A DNA stretch of 64,000 nucleotides from JANQPA01 sp964628385 (GTDB taxonomy: Bacteria > Bacteroidota > Bacteroidia > Chitinophagales > Saprospiraceae): positions 38,321 through 102,320 of the forward strand of contig CAZVOD010000008.1 of assembly GCA_964628385.1 (NCBI GenBank), given 5' to 3'. Positions 37,011 to 45,813 of the stretch are shown piece by piece. A program made the position numbers and the translations under genes. The notes beneath the pieces were generated by a model. The model saw only the letters and a list, made by a program, of their open reading frames with translations. It ran no database searches and was not told the origin of the DNA. Positions within the stretch are counted from its first letter, which is position 1. Each line of letters starts with the position of its first letter.

Positions 37011-37027
37011 ATTACATGCAATGTAAT
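37011..37027. promoter_or_regulatory. Candidate operator upstream of ilvD
   Basis: The spacer 36884-37252 (369 bp) lies upstream of ilvD. In it ATTACAT-gca-ATGTAAT is a perfect 7-bp inverted repeat, 128 bp from the ilvD start. The symmetry suits a dimeric regulator, but none is identified. Nothing else recognisable lies in this spacer. Confidence 0.35.
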
Positions 37028-37252
37028 TGGCTCTAGTAGCTTTTCTAAACAAAATTATCAGTAGTGTTACGAGCTACTACTCGGACATGGCTTGTTTTAA
37101 GATGTTGATTAACAGAGAATTGTCGTGTTTTTTGTTACGAGGATAAGGAAAGAAAAGAAATGAAGAGAAATTAGTTAATACGCCCATACCATAGTGAAAT
37201 AGATGATCTGTACGGTTGAGGGTTAAATAGTATGCCGATGGCCTAGTACAGC

Positions 37253-37927
37253 TTATCGACCGAAGTGAATCCCTAGCCTAATGCCTATTTCCAGTTGCCA
37301 AAGGTCAGTTTCATCGCTGATGGCTTCTCTATTGCCATTGCCAAAAAAATTACTCAAGCCTTCCCAATTTACAGAAAGGTAACGTAGGTTAGCGTGTGGC
37401 GTAATGGTAATTCTATCTGAAAGGCCCAGGTCTAGTCCTATGCCTGCGCCAAGACTAGCTGTAATGCTATTTTCTGTTAGTTCCGCATCAGGGCGAATAA
37501 TACGGCCATCAAAGAAATGAATACCCGGCGTCACTTGTAAATAAAAGCCTTTCTTAAAAACGGAGCCATCCTTGTGCCAGGTCGGACAGGTACAATCTCC
37601 CTCCAGGTCGAAAGGGTAAATGCGAGCGCCCAGCAGTATTCCGTATAAATCTGTATCTACCTCGGTATCCAAACTGGAAATACTTCCTGAAGATTTTGAG
37701 AAATTAAGCTCCGGCACAAGTTCTATTCGTATGCTTTTAAAAAGTATCCGGTAGTCAACCCCAAAGGAATAGCCTTTTTCTATCAGCTCAGCAGAGGATT
37801 GATCGTCAATGCCGGGAACAGTCCATGCGGACGCGTCGTTTAAAGTGTAGCGTGCATTTAAGCCTATTTGTCCCTGCAAATGAAGGGTAAGAAAAAGCAA
37901 TAGAAACAGGACCGTGCTAGATTTCAT
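37253..37927 (-). CDS. Outer membrane beta-barrel-like protein, hypothetical
   Basis: A 224-aa protein with a clear signal peptide (VLFLLLFLTLHLQGQ) and a body of alternating polar and hydrophobic residues with Gly/Tyr turns (IGLNARYTLN, LGAGIGLDLGLSDRITITPHANLRYLS, LEIGIRLGIHFGR), as in small porin-like or OmpW/OprF-like barrels. Two Cys lie close together (GDCTCPTW). The exact family is not recognised. It stands upstream of ilvD on the same strand but 369 bp away, so it is probably a separate transcript. Confidence 0.68.
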   Translation of the reverse strand: MKSSTVLFLLLFLTLHLQGQIGLNARYTLNDASAWTVPGIDDQSSAELIEKGYSFGVDYRILFKSIRIELVPELNFSKSSGSISSLDTEVDTDLYGILLGARIYPFDLEGDCTCPTWHKDGSVFKKGFYLQVTPGIHFFDGRIIRPDAELTENSITASLGAGIGLDLGLSDRITITPHANLRYLSVNWEGLSNFFGNGNREAISDETDLWQLEIGIRLGIHFGR

Positions 37928-38047
37928 GCTGATTACCTTTTGTAATTTGAGCTAGTAACGAATTCTTACCATTTTTTATTGGAAAAAAATGAGCGGATTT
38001 ATTTTCTTAAAACCTTTATCTTTCAAATGTTTTTTAGGAAGGTGATT

Positions 38048-38066
38048 AGACTTGTTTCGCAGGTTA
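38048..38066 (-). repeat. Copy of dispersed intergenic motif
   Basis: The plus strand reads AGACTTGTTTCGCAGGTTA, the complement of the consensus ATACCTGCRAAACAAGTCT. The following bases (AATGAGGTAATTTT) also resemble those after the 29868 copy (AAAATAGGTTATTTT), so the repeat may be over 30 bp long. Confidence 0.5.
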
Positions 38067-38104
38067 GTAATGAGGTAATTTTCAAATTTTTCGCAAAATA
38101 ATAC

Positions 38105-38112
38105 TATTTTTG
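38105..38112 (+). promoter_or_regulatory. Bacteroidota-type -7 box upstream of rimO
   Basis: TATTTTTG matches the TAnnTTTG consensus of Bacteroidota vegetative promoters. It lies about 75 bp upstream of the preferred rimO start. No good -33 TTTG is seen. Confidence 0.4.
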
Positions 38113-38186
38113 CTTTTTAAATTTTGAGTTTAGGGAAGCTAATGGGGTCAGAAAATGTCCGAAGTACAAGCCAATTTGATTTTAAG

Positions 38187-39497
38187 ATGAAGACAAAAAC
38201 AATTCATAAAGATAAAGTCAATGTCATTACGCTGGGTTGTTCAAAGAATCTGGTAGATTCTGAAAATATCATCACACAGCTCCGTGGGAATGATTTTGAG
38301 GTAGTTCACGACAGCAATGATGACGATGCCAATGTTATAATTGTCAATACTTGTGGTTTTATAGATCTGGCTAAAGAAGAGTCAGTAAATACTATTTTGG
38401 AGTATGCTGAAGAAAAAAAACAGGGGAATATTGAAAAACTCTATGTAACTGGATGTTTGTCTCAGCGCTACAAAGATGATCTGGAGCAGGAAATTCCCGA
38501 GGTGGATGCCTACTTCGGTACTTTAGAATTGCCGGGATTACTACAAAAGCTCAATGCCGATTACAAACATGAGCTGATCGGTGAACGCAGCATTACCACG
38601 CCTTTTCATTACGCTTATTTAAAGATATCGGAAGGTTGTAACCGGACCTGTTCCTTTTGTGCCATTCCTTTGATGAGGGGCAAGCATATTTCGCGGCCTA
38701 TTGGGTCATTAGTGAAAGAGGCTTCTAACCTGGCCAGGCGAGGAGTAAAAGAATTGATGCTTATCGCTCAGGAATTAACGTACTATGGGTTGGATATTTA
38801 TAAAAAAAGAGCTTTACCGGAGTTGCTCCATGCGCTGGCCGATGTAGAAGGCATAGAGTGGATACGGCTGCATTATGCTTATCCATCTAAATTTCCGGTA
38901 GAAATTTTCGATGTGATGGCTGAGCGTAAGGAAATTTGTAATTATCTGGATATTCCGCTTCAGCACGCCAGTAATACTGTACTGGAAAGGATGCGCCGGC
39001 AAATAACCCGGGAAGAGACGATAGCTCTCATCAATACAGCCAGAGAAAAGGTACCGGGTATTGCTATTCGGACGACGATGTTGGTGGGGTTCCCCGGAGA
39101 AACAGCAGAGGAATTTGAGGAGCTGCTTGATTTTATCGAACAGATGCGCTTTGAGCGCTTAGGCGTTTTTCAGTATTCCCACGAAGAGCAAACGATAGCT
39201 CATGAGCTTTCCGATGATATTACTCCGGAGTTGAAGGCTGAGCGAGCCAACCGCCTGATGGAAGTACAACAGGATATTTCTTTCCACAAAAATCAGGAAA
39301 AAATCGGTAAAATTTACAGGGTTCTTTTTGATCGAAAAGAAGGCGGCTACTTTGTTGGCCGCACGGAAGCGGATTCTCCGGAAGTGGATAATGAGGTGCT
39401 CCTAGATGCCTCCCAGAACTATGTGCGTATCGGAGATTTTGCCAATGCAGAAATTATTGATGCCATGGATTATGATTTATTCGGGAAAGTAGTGTAA
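38187..39497 (+). CDS. rimO: Ribosomal protein S12 methylthiotransferase RimO
   Basis: A 436-aa radical-SAM enzyme that adds a methylthio group to an aspartate of ribosomal protein S12. The start at 38187 (MKTKTIHKDKVNVITLGCSKN) fits the family; upstream in-frame starts at 38124 (TTG) and 38142 (ATG) would add an unconserved tail. The N-terminal UPF0004 domain has Cys in LGCSKN, NTCGFID and VTGCLSQRY. The radical-SAM motif is EGCNRTCSFCAIP, and a TRAM domain closes the protein (IGKIYRVLFDRKEGGYFVGRTEADSPEVD). All six cluster cysteines are visible. Confidence 0.95.
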   Translation: MKTKTIHKDKVNVITLGCSKNLVDSENIITQLRGNDFEVVHDSNDDDANVIIVNTCGFIDLAKEESVNTILEYAEEKKQGNIEKLYVTGCLSQRYKDDLEQEIPEVDAYFGTLELPGLLQKLNADYKHELIGERSITTPFHYAYLKISEGCNRTCSFCAIPLMRGKHISRPIGSLVKEASNLARRGVKELMLIAQELTYYGLDIYKKRALPELLHALADVEGIEWIRLHYAYPSKFPVEIFDVMAERKEICNYLDIPLQHASNTVLERMRRQITREETIALINTAREKVPGIAIRTTMLVGFPGETAEEFEELLDFIEQMRFERLGVFQYSHEEQTIAHELSDDITPELKAERANRLMEVQQDISFHKNQEKIGKIYRVLFDRKEGGYFVGRTEADSPEVDNEVLLDASQNYVRIGDFANAEIIDAMDYDLFGKVV

Positions 39498-39568
39498 AAG
39501 AGAAACCGGAGCGTGAAATACCGACTAAGTCTAGTGAACTAATTAATAATATATCCATTCTAGTATAC

Positions 39569-40036
39569 ATGGAAACAGAAAATCAAGATTTTTTAGAAAG
39601 GTTGCAAAACCCTGTACTTCAGGCATTAGTAACAGTGGCAGCTATTGTGTTTGTGATGCTGGGAGCCCAAATGGTAAGGTTAACAGGTATGATTGAGATT
39701 TCGGATCGCTTCCCCTGGATGACTTCAGCATCCTTTCTGTTGTGTTTTTCTTTGTTCAATAGTGTTTTTTCGGTTTTTACCCGAAGTATGGTAAAATATT
39801 GGGGTAGGTCGATATATAGTTTTATGGGCCTGGCTGTAGTATCCGGTTTTTTGGCTTATTTATTTTCCTCCAAAGATCTTTCAGAAGCAGGTTCGTATTG
39901 GTGGATTTTTATAGTTATATCCGTAGGATATCTCGTATTCCTTGGGATTATGGCTTTTATAAAGGGGGTAGTGGACTTTGCACAACGAGAAGAATGGAAT
40001 CAACCTAAAATAAAGAGTAAGAAGAGGCAATCCTAG
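39569..40036 (+). CDS. Unrecognised four-helix membrane protein
   Basis: A 155-aa protein with four predicted membrane helices (about 18-38, 48-70, 80-100, 112-132) and a charged C-terminal tail (QPKIKSKKRQS). It follows rimO in the same direction by 71 bp and may share its transcript. The family is not recognised; similar short membrane proteins occur in Bacteroidota. Confidence 0.65.
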   Translation: METENQDFLERLQNPVLQALVTVAAIVFVMLGAQMVRLTGMIEISDRFPWMTSASFLLCFSLFNSVFSVFTRSMVKYWGRSIYSFMGLAVVSGFLAYLFSSKDLSEAGSYWWIFIVISVGYLVFLGIMAFIKGVVDFAQREEWNQPKIKSKKRQS

Positions 40037-40078
40037 CCCTGCCAAACTCTTAGAGAAAATTTAAGTAGAGAACAGTGG

Positions 40079-40345
40079 CTAATCGTTTTTTACCTCAGAT
40101 GTTGACATAAAAACTCCTTTTTCTAATTCTTTTCCTTCGTCGTCCAGCAATATGAACTCCTCCTCATCTGTTAGTTGTAGTCTTTCAAATGGAGGATTAT
40201 ATCCATCTCCTGAAAATCCGCCACTGATATCATCGAGTGTCCATGTGCCCAGGAAAGGATCATTCAGAGTGAAGTCATTATTACAGCTACTGATTAATAA
40301 GCCGGAAAAGCATAGAAAAAGAAAGTATAGCATCGAATAATTCAT
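40079..40345 (-). CDS. Small lipoprotein, lipocalin-like start, possibly truncated
   Basis: An 88-aa protein with a lipoprotein signal (YFLFLCFSGLLISSC, lipobox ISSC). The segment LGTWTLDDISGG is like the first strand of lipocalin-like lipoproteins of Bacteroidota. Those are usually longer, and this one ends after two or three strands, only 42 bp before the stop of the convergent gene, so the C-terminus may have been lost. Confidence 0.55.
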   Translation of the reverse strand: MNYSMLYFLFLCFSGLLISSCNNDFTLNDPFLGTWTLDDISGGFSGDGYNPPFERLQLTDEEEFILLDDEGKELEKGVFMSTSEVKND

Positions 40346-40406
40346 AGCACTTGTTTTGTTTCATGAGCTATGACAAGATTTTAGCTTCAAAAGGTTGGGA
40401 AAAGCG

Positions 40407-41126
40407 CTATTTATTTTCCTTAGCTTTTCCTTCCTGTACCATTTTGGCTTTCCTGGCTTTCTTTTGTTCATTATTACTTTCGTAAATGGTATAGTTTTCG
40501 TAGCGTACCGGATCTTTTTCTGCCCAAATATCTTTACCAATATTACAGAGTACGATCAATTCCTGATACAGTTTATTGCCTTGTTCGATTCGCCTTTCTA
40601 CAGAAATATCCCGGTCGGCAACTTTATCCTGCTGAATATTCAGGGCCGTTTCGAAGTCTTTACAAGCATCGGTTACTCTTTTGATTACATTTTCGTTCAC
40701 TCCTACATCTTCCAGAAAGTCAATTTGCTGTCGGGCTACTCTGGCTACCCGGCGGCCGCAAAAAAGTAACTGGGCATCAGTCATATCTCCCAGCTTGGCT
40801 GTTCCGAACTTTCGGTACTTACCACTGCGGTTGCTGTATTTCATAGCTACCCGGGTCATTAGACTGCGGATGGCCGTTTTAAGGGCTTCAGCTGCCGCAT
40901 ATTTTTTATCAGTTGTTACCATTTGATCTCCCAGTAGCTCATCATCATCCGGGAGATTTTTAAACTTGTCACATAAAAAAAGAAAACGTTTCAGCCGCTC
41001 GCCATCGTAACTGTACTGCTTGAAATGCGCCAGATCTCTGTGGGCATAGCGAATGCGTTCCATACATTGTAAATAAAGGTCAGCATCCGGAAAGTTATAT
41101 TGCCTGTGGCCGGGTTGTTTTTTCAT
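40407..41126 (-). CDS. Hypothetical helical cytoplasmic protein
   Basis: A 239-aa protein read from the ATG at 41124-41126 (MKKQPGHRQYNFPDADLYLQ). It has no signal peptide or membrane helix, is charged and largely helical, and ends with a Lys-rich tail (KKARKAKMVQEGKAKENK). A recurrent theme is Arg/Lys/Asp-rich helices with few prolines. I do not recognise the family. The frame extends 20 codons upstream, but that part looks like spacer. Confidence 0.6.
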   Translation of the reverse strand: MKKQPGHRQYNFPDADLYLQCMERIRYAHRDLAHFKQYSYDGERLKRFLFLCDKFKNLPDDDELLGDQMVTTDKKYAAAEALKTAIRSLMTRVAMKYSNRSGKYRKFGTAKLGDMTDAQLLFCGRRVARVARQQIDFLEDVGVNENVIKRVTDACKDFETALNIQQDKVADRDISVERRIEQGNKLYQELIVLCNIGKDIWAEKDPVRYENYTIYESNNEQKKARKAKMVQEGKAKENK

Positions 41127-41326
41127 ATCTCGTTGATTTACGATACTATACAAATATAGTGGCTTTTTCTTAAAACAAAAAAGCATTTAGTAGAAATCAA
41201 ATTGTGTTTTTTTACAAAAAATAATTCCTCCGTTATAATTTTCTTTTTATACTAAAATTCTATAAAAGTTGAAAAATACGCTACTTTCGAAAAACTAAAG
41301 GACAAAAAAGATTCCCGGGAGCACTT

Positions 41327-42838
41327 ATGAAGATACTTTCCGCCAGTCAAACTAGGGTGTTAGATGCTTATACTATTGAACAAGAGCCGATTAGCTCTAT
41401 CGATCTCATGGAACGCGCTTCCTCAGTTTTCGTTAATTGGTTTGTAGAGCGGGTGAGTAGTAATGATCGGGTTATTTATATTTTTTGTGGTATCGGTAAT
41501 AATGGAGGAGATGGCCTGGTTATCGCCCGTCAACTTTTTGAAAAGGGATATAAAGTACAAGTCTATATCTGCCAAATCAGCCAAAAGGGCAGTCCTGATT
41601 TTGAAACCAACCTCAAGCGCTTACCTGCTTCTGCGCATCTTATTTTGACAAAAATAGCGAAGGAGGATGCCTTACCAGAACTGGTTTCCGGAAGTATCAT
41701 TATTGATGCGATTTTTGGGTCGGGCCTGAATAGGCCACTGGAAGGCTATTGGGCCAATTTGGTAGAACGTCTCAACTATACGGTTGCCGTTTTAAAAGTA
41801 GCGGTGGACGTACCATCGGGCATGTTTACCGATGAGCATACTTCAGGCATTAGCTTCGAAGCCGATTATACATTTAGTTTTGAGCTCCCCAAATTGGCTT
41901 TCTTTTTTAGGGAAAACTACAGGAGGGTAGGGAAGTGGCAGGTCGCCTCGATAGGTCTACATCCAGCAGGAATAGCGCAGAGTCAAACATCTTACATCTA
42001 CATCACTCCTGCCATCGCACAGCCGCTGTATCGGCAGCGCAACAAATTTGATCATAAGGGAGTGTATGGTCATGCTCTTTTAATGGCAGGTAGCTATGGA
42101 ATGATGGGAGCAGCGGTATTGGCTGCAAGGTCCTGCATGCGCAGTGGATTAGGCTTATTATCGGTGGCCGTTCCGCAGTGTGGATATGCGATTTTGCAAA
42201 TATCCTTGCCCGAAGCGCTGGTGATCGCTGATACAAAAGAAAAGGTGCTTTCAGCGTATCCCTATTTGAATCCTTACAAAGTAGTAGGCATTGGCTGCGG
42301 TATTGGTAAAGACCCCGCAACCCGGCAGATGTTGATTAAGCTGATGGAAAATGCCGTTCAGCCTATGGTAATTGATGCGGATGCCCTGAATATCATTGCC
42401 GAGGAAGGTTGGCAGAGTGCTATCCCCAGAAATGCTGTGCTGACGCCCCACCCTAAAGAATTTGAGAGACTCTTCGGTGCTGCTGCCAATGAATTTGAGC
42501 GCCTGAACCTACTTAGGGCTAAAGCTCAGAAACTGGGTGTGTTTATTATTTTAAAGGGAGCTCATACTGCTGTGGCAGCTCCGGATGGTACCGTTTATTT
42601 CAACAGCACCGGCAACCCTGGTATGGGGACGGCCGGAAGCGGAGATGTTCTTACTGGTATAATTATCGGCCTTCTTGCTCAGCAATATGATACCCTTGCT
42701 GCTTGTATTACGGGAGTATTTTTACATGGCCTGGCAGGCGACAAAGCGGCAGAAAGGCATGGCGAAGATGCACTTATTGCCAGTGACATGATCGACCATT
42801 TAAGTGAAGCATTTTTACAACTTAGAAAATCATTATAA
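41327..42838 (+). CDS. nnr: Bifunctional NAD(P)H-hydrate epimerase/dehydratase
   Basis: A 503-aa two-domain metabolite-repair enzyme. The N-terminal YjeF_N domain (about 1-215) has CGIGNNGGDGLVIAR and a DAIFGSGL motif and interconverts R and S forms of hydrated NAD(P)H. The C-terminal ribokinase-like domain (about 225-500) has VIDADALN, LTPHPKEFERL and the ATP/ADP site NPGMGTAGSGDVLTGII; it dehydrates the S form back to NAD(P)H. The length is normal. It lies 4 bp upstream of the sirtuin gene; both handle NAD, so the pair is probably an operon. Confidence 0.95.
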   Translation: MKILSASQTRVLDAYTIEQEPISSIDLMERASSVFVNWFVERVSSNDRVIYIFCGIGNNGGDGLVIARQLFEKGYKVQVYICQISQKGSPDFETNLKRLPASAHLILTKIAKEDALPELVSGSIIIDAIFGSGLNRPLEGYWANLVERLNYTVAVLKVAVDVPSGMFTDEHTSGISFEADYTFSFELPKLAFFFRENYRRVGKWQVASIGLHPAGIAQSQTSYIYITPAIAQPLYRQRNKFDHKGVYGHALLMAGSYGMMGAAVLAARSCMRSGLGLLSVAVPQCGYAILQISLPEALVIADTKEKVLSAYPYLNPYKVVGIGCGIGKDPATRQMLIKLMENAVQPMVIDADALNIIAEEGWQSAIPRNAVLTPHPKEFERLFGAAANEFERLNLLRAKAQKLGVFIILKGAHTAVAAPDGTVYFNSTGNPGMGTAGSGDVLTGIIIGLLAQQYDTLAACITGVFLHGLAGDKAAERHGEDALIASDMIDHLSEAFLQLRKSL

Positions 42839-42842
42839 TCAA

Positions 42843-43541
42843 ATGAGCAGAAAGAAAATCACTGTATTGACCGGAGCGGGTATTTCTGCCGAAAGTGGCA
42901 TAAAGACATTTAGAGATGCTGATGGCCTCTGGGAGGGCCACGATATCAATGAGGTAGCTACTCCTGAAGGCTGGCAGAAAGATCAACAATCGGTGCTAAA
43001 GTTTTACAACGAACGACGTCGTTTGCTCAGGGAAGTAAGCCCTAATTATGCTCATCAAGCCCTCGTAGAACTGGAAGCTGATTACGATGTAGTCGTCGTT
43101 ACTCAAAATATTGATAACCTCCATGAAAAGGCGGGTAGTAAGCAGGTCATTCATCTGCATGGCGAGTTATTGAAAGCCAGAAGTTCTATTGATATCAATT
43201 TGGTTTACGATTGGAAAGAAGATATTAACTTGGGAGATAAATGCGAAAAAGGCAGCCAACTTCGGCCGCATGTAGTCTGGTTTGGGGAAGAAGTTCCCAT
43301 GCTGATGGAAGGCGCAAGACAAGTTCAGGATGCCGATATTGTAATTATTGTCGGGACTTCTATGCAGGTATATCCCGCTGCCAGCCTCTTTACGTTTGCT
43401 AAACCCGAAACGCCGATCTACTATGTCAATCCCAACCCCAATCTTAATTATGAGCTTCAGCGTTTGCCACAGCTAAATGTCATTCAGGAAGTAGCCACTA
43501 AAGGAATGAAAAAGATCGTAGAGGAGCTTAGAATGTCATAA
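42843..43541 (+). CDS. cobB: Sirtuin, NAD-dependent protein deacylase (class III, CobB-like)
   Basis: A 232-aa protein read from the ATG at 42843, 4 bp after nnr. Motifs: LTGAGISAESGIKTFRDADGLW, QNIDNLHEKAG, catalytic His in IHLHGELL, RPHVVWFGEEVP and VGTSMQVYPAA. Tyr and Arg in the FYNERRR helix are typical of class III enzymes that remove succinyl or malonyl groups. The small zinc domain (after LLKARSS) has only one Cys where CobB has four, so zinc is probably not bound. Removal of acyl groups from lysines with NAD use is established for the family. Confidence 0.92.
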   Translation: MSRKKITVLTGAGISAESGIKTFRDADGLWEGHDINEVATPEGWQKDQQSVLKFYNERRRLLREVSPNYAHQALVELEADYDVVVVTQNIDNLHEKAGSKQVIHLHGELLKARSSIDINLVYDWKEDINLGDKCEKGSQLRPHVVWFGEEVPMLMEGARQVQDADIVIIVGTSMQVYPAASLFTFAKPETPIYYVNPNPNLNYELQRLPQLNVIQEVATKGMKKIVEELRMS

Positions 43542-43619
43542 TCTTATAGGCAGACTTGCCGGCTGCGGGCGCCCGACGGTTGTTGCCGGGCACCCTGTAT
43601 AGCTTATTTTTTTCTCTTC

Positions 43620-45263
43620 CTAAATATCGATATTGAGTTCCATCTCAAACTCTACCCGCCTGTTCAGTTCACGGCCGGCATTGGTCGAATTATCGCCAAT
43701 AGGATTAGCCTCGCCAAAACCATCGTATTTCATGCGGTCAGGATCGATACCTCTACCGATGATATACTCATAACAAGTCTTGGCTCTGGCTTTAGATAAC
43801 TTCTGGTTGGAGCTTTCAGCTCCCTGGTTATCGGTAAAACCACTTATTTTTAATTTGTAATTAGGGTAGCTCTTCATGAGTTCCGCCACCTCATCCAGCG
43901 TTTTCTCAGAACTACTGATAAGGCTTGATCGTCCAGAACGAAATTTGATCTTGGTGGTAGCTGTAGTCAAGATTTGGAAAGCTTCATCATCCAAGACTGG
44001 ACAGCCGTAATTATCAGCCGGACCTGCTTCGGCAGGACATTTATCGTCTTCGTCCGGTGTGCCATCTTCATCCTCGTCCGGACAACCTGTGAAGCCACTA
44101 GTAGCCGCAGTATCCGGGCAAAGATCATCCCGGTCCAAAATACCATCACAGTCACTATCCAATAATGGGCAGCCATCATTTTCAGCCAGTCCTATTTCGG
44201 TAGGGCACAGGTCGAGATGGTCGGGAATACTGTCATTATCCTGGTCTGCACATCCCTCCCAAATCGATAATCCTGCAACGTCCGGGCATTTGTCTTCACT
44301 ATCGATAACACAATCATTGTCACCATCCGGGCAGCCGTTAGTATCTTCAAAGCCATATTCTTCGGGACAGTCATCGAGGATATCAGGAATATTATCACCA
44401 TCAGTGTCCGGGCAGCCATTCATTTCGTACAGGCCGGGTTGATCGGGGCATAAGTCTTCTGCATCTTCAACACCATCTTCGTCCTCATCCGGGCAACCTT
44501 TGGCTATGAGTTTACCCTTAACAAAAGGACATTGATCGTCTTTATCCGGTACGCCATCCTTATCACTGTCTTTGGGACTGAACGTAAAGCCCAGGTTGGC
44601 GCCAAATGTCCATATCCAGTCCTTGGTGTCGGGGTTGCCGGCAAAGCTGATGCCGTCCAGAAAATCAGTATTTGTATAATGCAGACCGGATTCGAGCCGG
44701 AGATTGACAAAATCGCCCAAAGTAAATTTTATACCGCCTCCAAAGGGAATAGATAGCCCAAGGGTACTGAAATCAGTGTCCAGGTCTTTTATGAGCATTT
44801 CAGGCAACTCCAGTATTTCTTCGCTAAGTATTTCGGGGGAAAAAGAAACCAGGCCGATACCTCCAAACAGGTAAGGTGCAATAAGGCGTTTTTTATTGCC
44901 CAAAGAGTCGACGGATTTGGCCAACGCTAAAAACTCCCATTCGAGCTGTAGGGAACCTTCAAAGTAGCTACTCTGGAAAGCGGCATTCCGGCGTTCTCTG
45001 AAGGATATATTTTCAAAATTGGCATCCGCTCCACTGATTTGGCCGTAGAGTAGGTTAGCGCGCAAATTCAAACTATTGGCCAGCTTGAATCGATTGGTAA
45101 TACCCAAGGAAAACTGCATTTCCTCAAAATAGATACCAGAAGTAGGCGCAAGGTCTCCGTAATATGTGCTTCCACCCACAAAAAAGCCCAGCTCATATTT
45201 ACCTTGTGCACATATAAAGACTGGAATTAGGCATATCCAAAATGCTAATACTGTAGTTTTCAT
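43620..45263 (-). CDS. OmpA-family outer membrane protein with thrombospondin type-3 repeats
   Basis: A 547-aa protein with a signal peptide (WICLIPVFICAQG), a beta-barrel-like N-terminal half (about 20-235) and about seven calcium-binding TSP3-type repeats at about 235-425 (DSDKDGVPDKDDQCP, DEDEDGVEDAEDLCP and similar). It ends with an OmpA C-terminal peptidoglycan-binding domain (IKFRSGRSSL, SGFTDNQGAESSNQKLSKARA, GFGEANPIGDNSTNAGRELNRRVEF). It should tie the outer membrane to the cell wall. It is convergent with the sirtuin gene; the 78-bp spacer between them has a GC-rich palindromic patch (CGGGCGCCCG near 43570) that may end transcription. Confidence 0.92.
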   Translation of the reverse strand: MKTTVLAFWICLIPVFICAQGKYELGFFVGGSTYYGDLAPTSGIYFEEMQFSLGITNRFKLANSLNLRANLLYGQISGADANFENISFRERRNAAFQSSYFEGSLQLEWEFLALAKSVDSLGNKKRLIAPYLFGGIGLVSFSPEILSEEILELPEMLIKDLDTDFSTLGLSIPFGGGIKFTLGDFVNLRLESGLHYTNTDFLDGISFAGNPDTKDWIWTFGANLGFTFSPKDSDKDGVPDKDDQCPFVKGKLIAKGCPDEDEDGVEDAEDLCPDQPGLYEMNGCPDTDGDNIPDILDDCPEEYGFEDTNGCPDGDNDCVIDSEDKCPDVAGLSIWEGCADQDNDSIPDHLDLCPTEIGLAENDGCPLLDSDCDGILDRDDLCPDTAATSGFTGCPDEDEDGTPDEDDKCPAEAGPADNYGCPVLDDEAFQILTTATTKIKFRSGRSSLISSSEKTLDEVAELMKSYPNYKLKISGFTDNQGAESSNQKLSKARAKTCYEYIIGRGIDPDRMKYDGFGEANPIGDNSTNAGRELNRRVEFEMELNIDI

Positions 45264-45400
45264 GGAATTATTTCTTTAAAATACATTCAGTTGAATGTTC
45301 CCCTCTATAAAACGCAGTTTTCCATAAAAATATATGAAATTACTTGATTTTCATAGTACTGAGAATGAAGTTAATCAAAAATATGAGGGTAGGGATCAAC

Positions 45401-45426
45401 AAAAAAGGTGGACCTTTTGATCCACC
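45401..45426 (-). terminator. Minus-strand terminator or attenuator upstream of the ompA-like gene
   Basis: On the minus strand GGTGGATC-aaaa-GGTCCACC (one T-G pair) is followed by TTTTTT. It lies 138 bp upstream of the ompA-like start, in the direction of that gene. It could end a small RNA made in the spacer or attenuate ompA transcription. Confidence 0.65.
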
Positions 45427-45429
45427 GTC

Positions 45430-45813
45430 CACATCAGTAAGTTAATTAGAGAGGAAATAAATCCCTGTTTCAGTAAGTTAGCTGTAATCAGTATTACAAT
45501 CTAAATATATTGATATTACTGTTGACTTGTTGAGACTAATTTTCCACATATTGTGAATATCAGGAATAATATGCTGGTTATCAATTATTTGTTACAATCA
45601 GTAGGTGTTAGCAAGCAACAATTTTAAGTGGATAAGTCCTGGGAAGAATATTTTATGAGCGCTGGGAGGAATGTGGGTAAATAGTGTTAAAGTTTGATCG
45701 CAGCTGAGCTATTTTACGGAATTTCTCAAAAGATATCATATCCCACACTACAACCGGATTCACAAATGCTCAGAATATCGTATGTTTGCACCTGTTTTAA
45801 ATTATGAGTACAG
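45430..45813. other. AT-rich spacer with DnaA-box-like sites (possible replication origin)
   Basis: Between the divergent ompA-like and corA genes, this AT-rich stretch has TTTTCCACA (45540-45548, fits TTWTNCACA), TTATCCACT (complement of 45627-45635, one mismatch) and TTACCCACA (complement of 45671-45679, one mismatch). CAACA repeats lie near them (minus strand CTCAACAAGTCAACAG, about 45520-45535). No ORF is supported. Gene direction changes only partly across it, so an origin role is only a suggestion. Confidence 0.3.
45781..45788 (+). promoter_or_regulatory. Bacteroidota-type -7 box upstream of corA
   Basis: TATGTTTG fits TAnnTTTG and lies 25 bp before the corA start codon, a normal distance. 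No clear -33 element is seen. Confidence 0.45.

Noticed and set aside
36884..37252. Searched for an amino-acid attenuator or riboswitch upstream of ilvD
   Set aside because: No leader peptide with clustered Ile, Val or Leu codons and no terminator/antiterminator pair was found; only a short palindrome at 37011-37027 remains.
43551..43600. GC-rich palindromic patch between the sirtuin and ompA-like genes
   Set aside because: It may be a terminator, but there is no clear stem with a T run, so it is only mentioned under the ompA-like gene.
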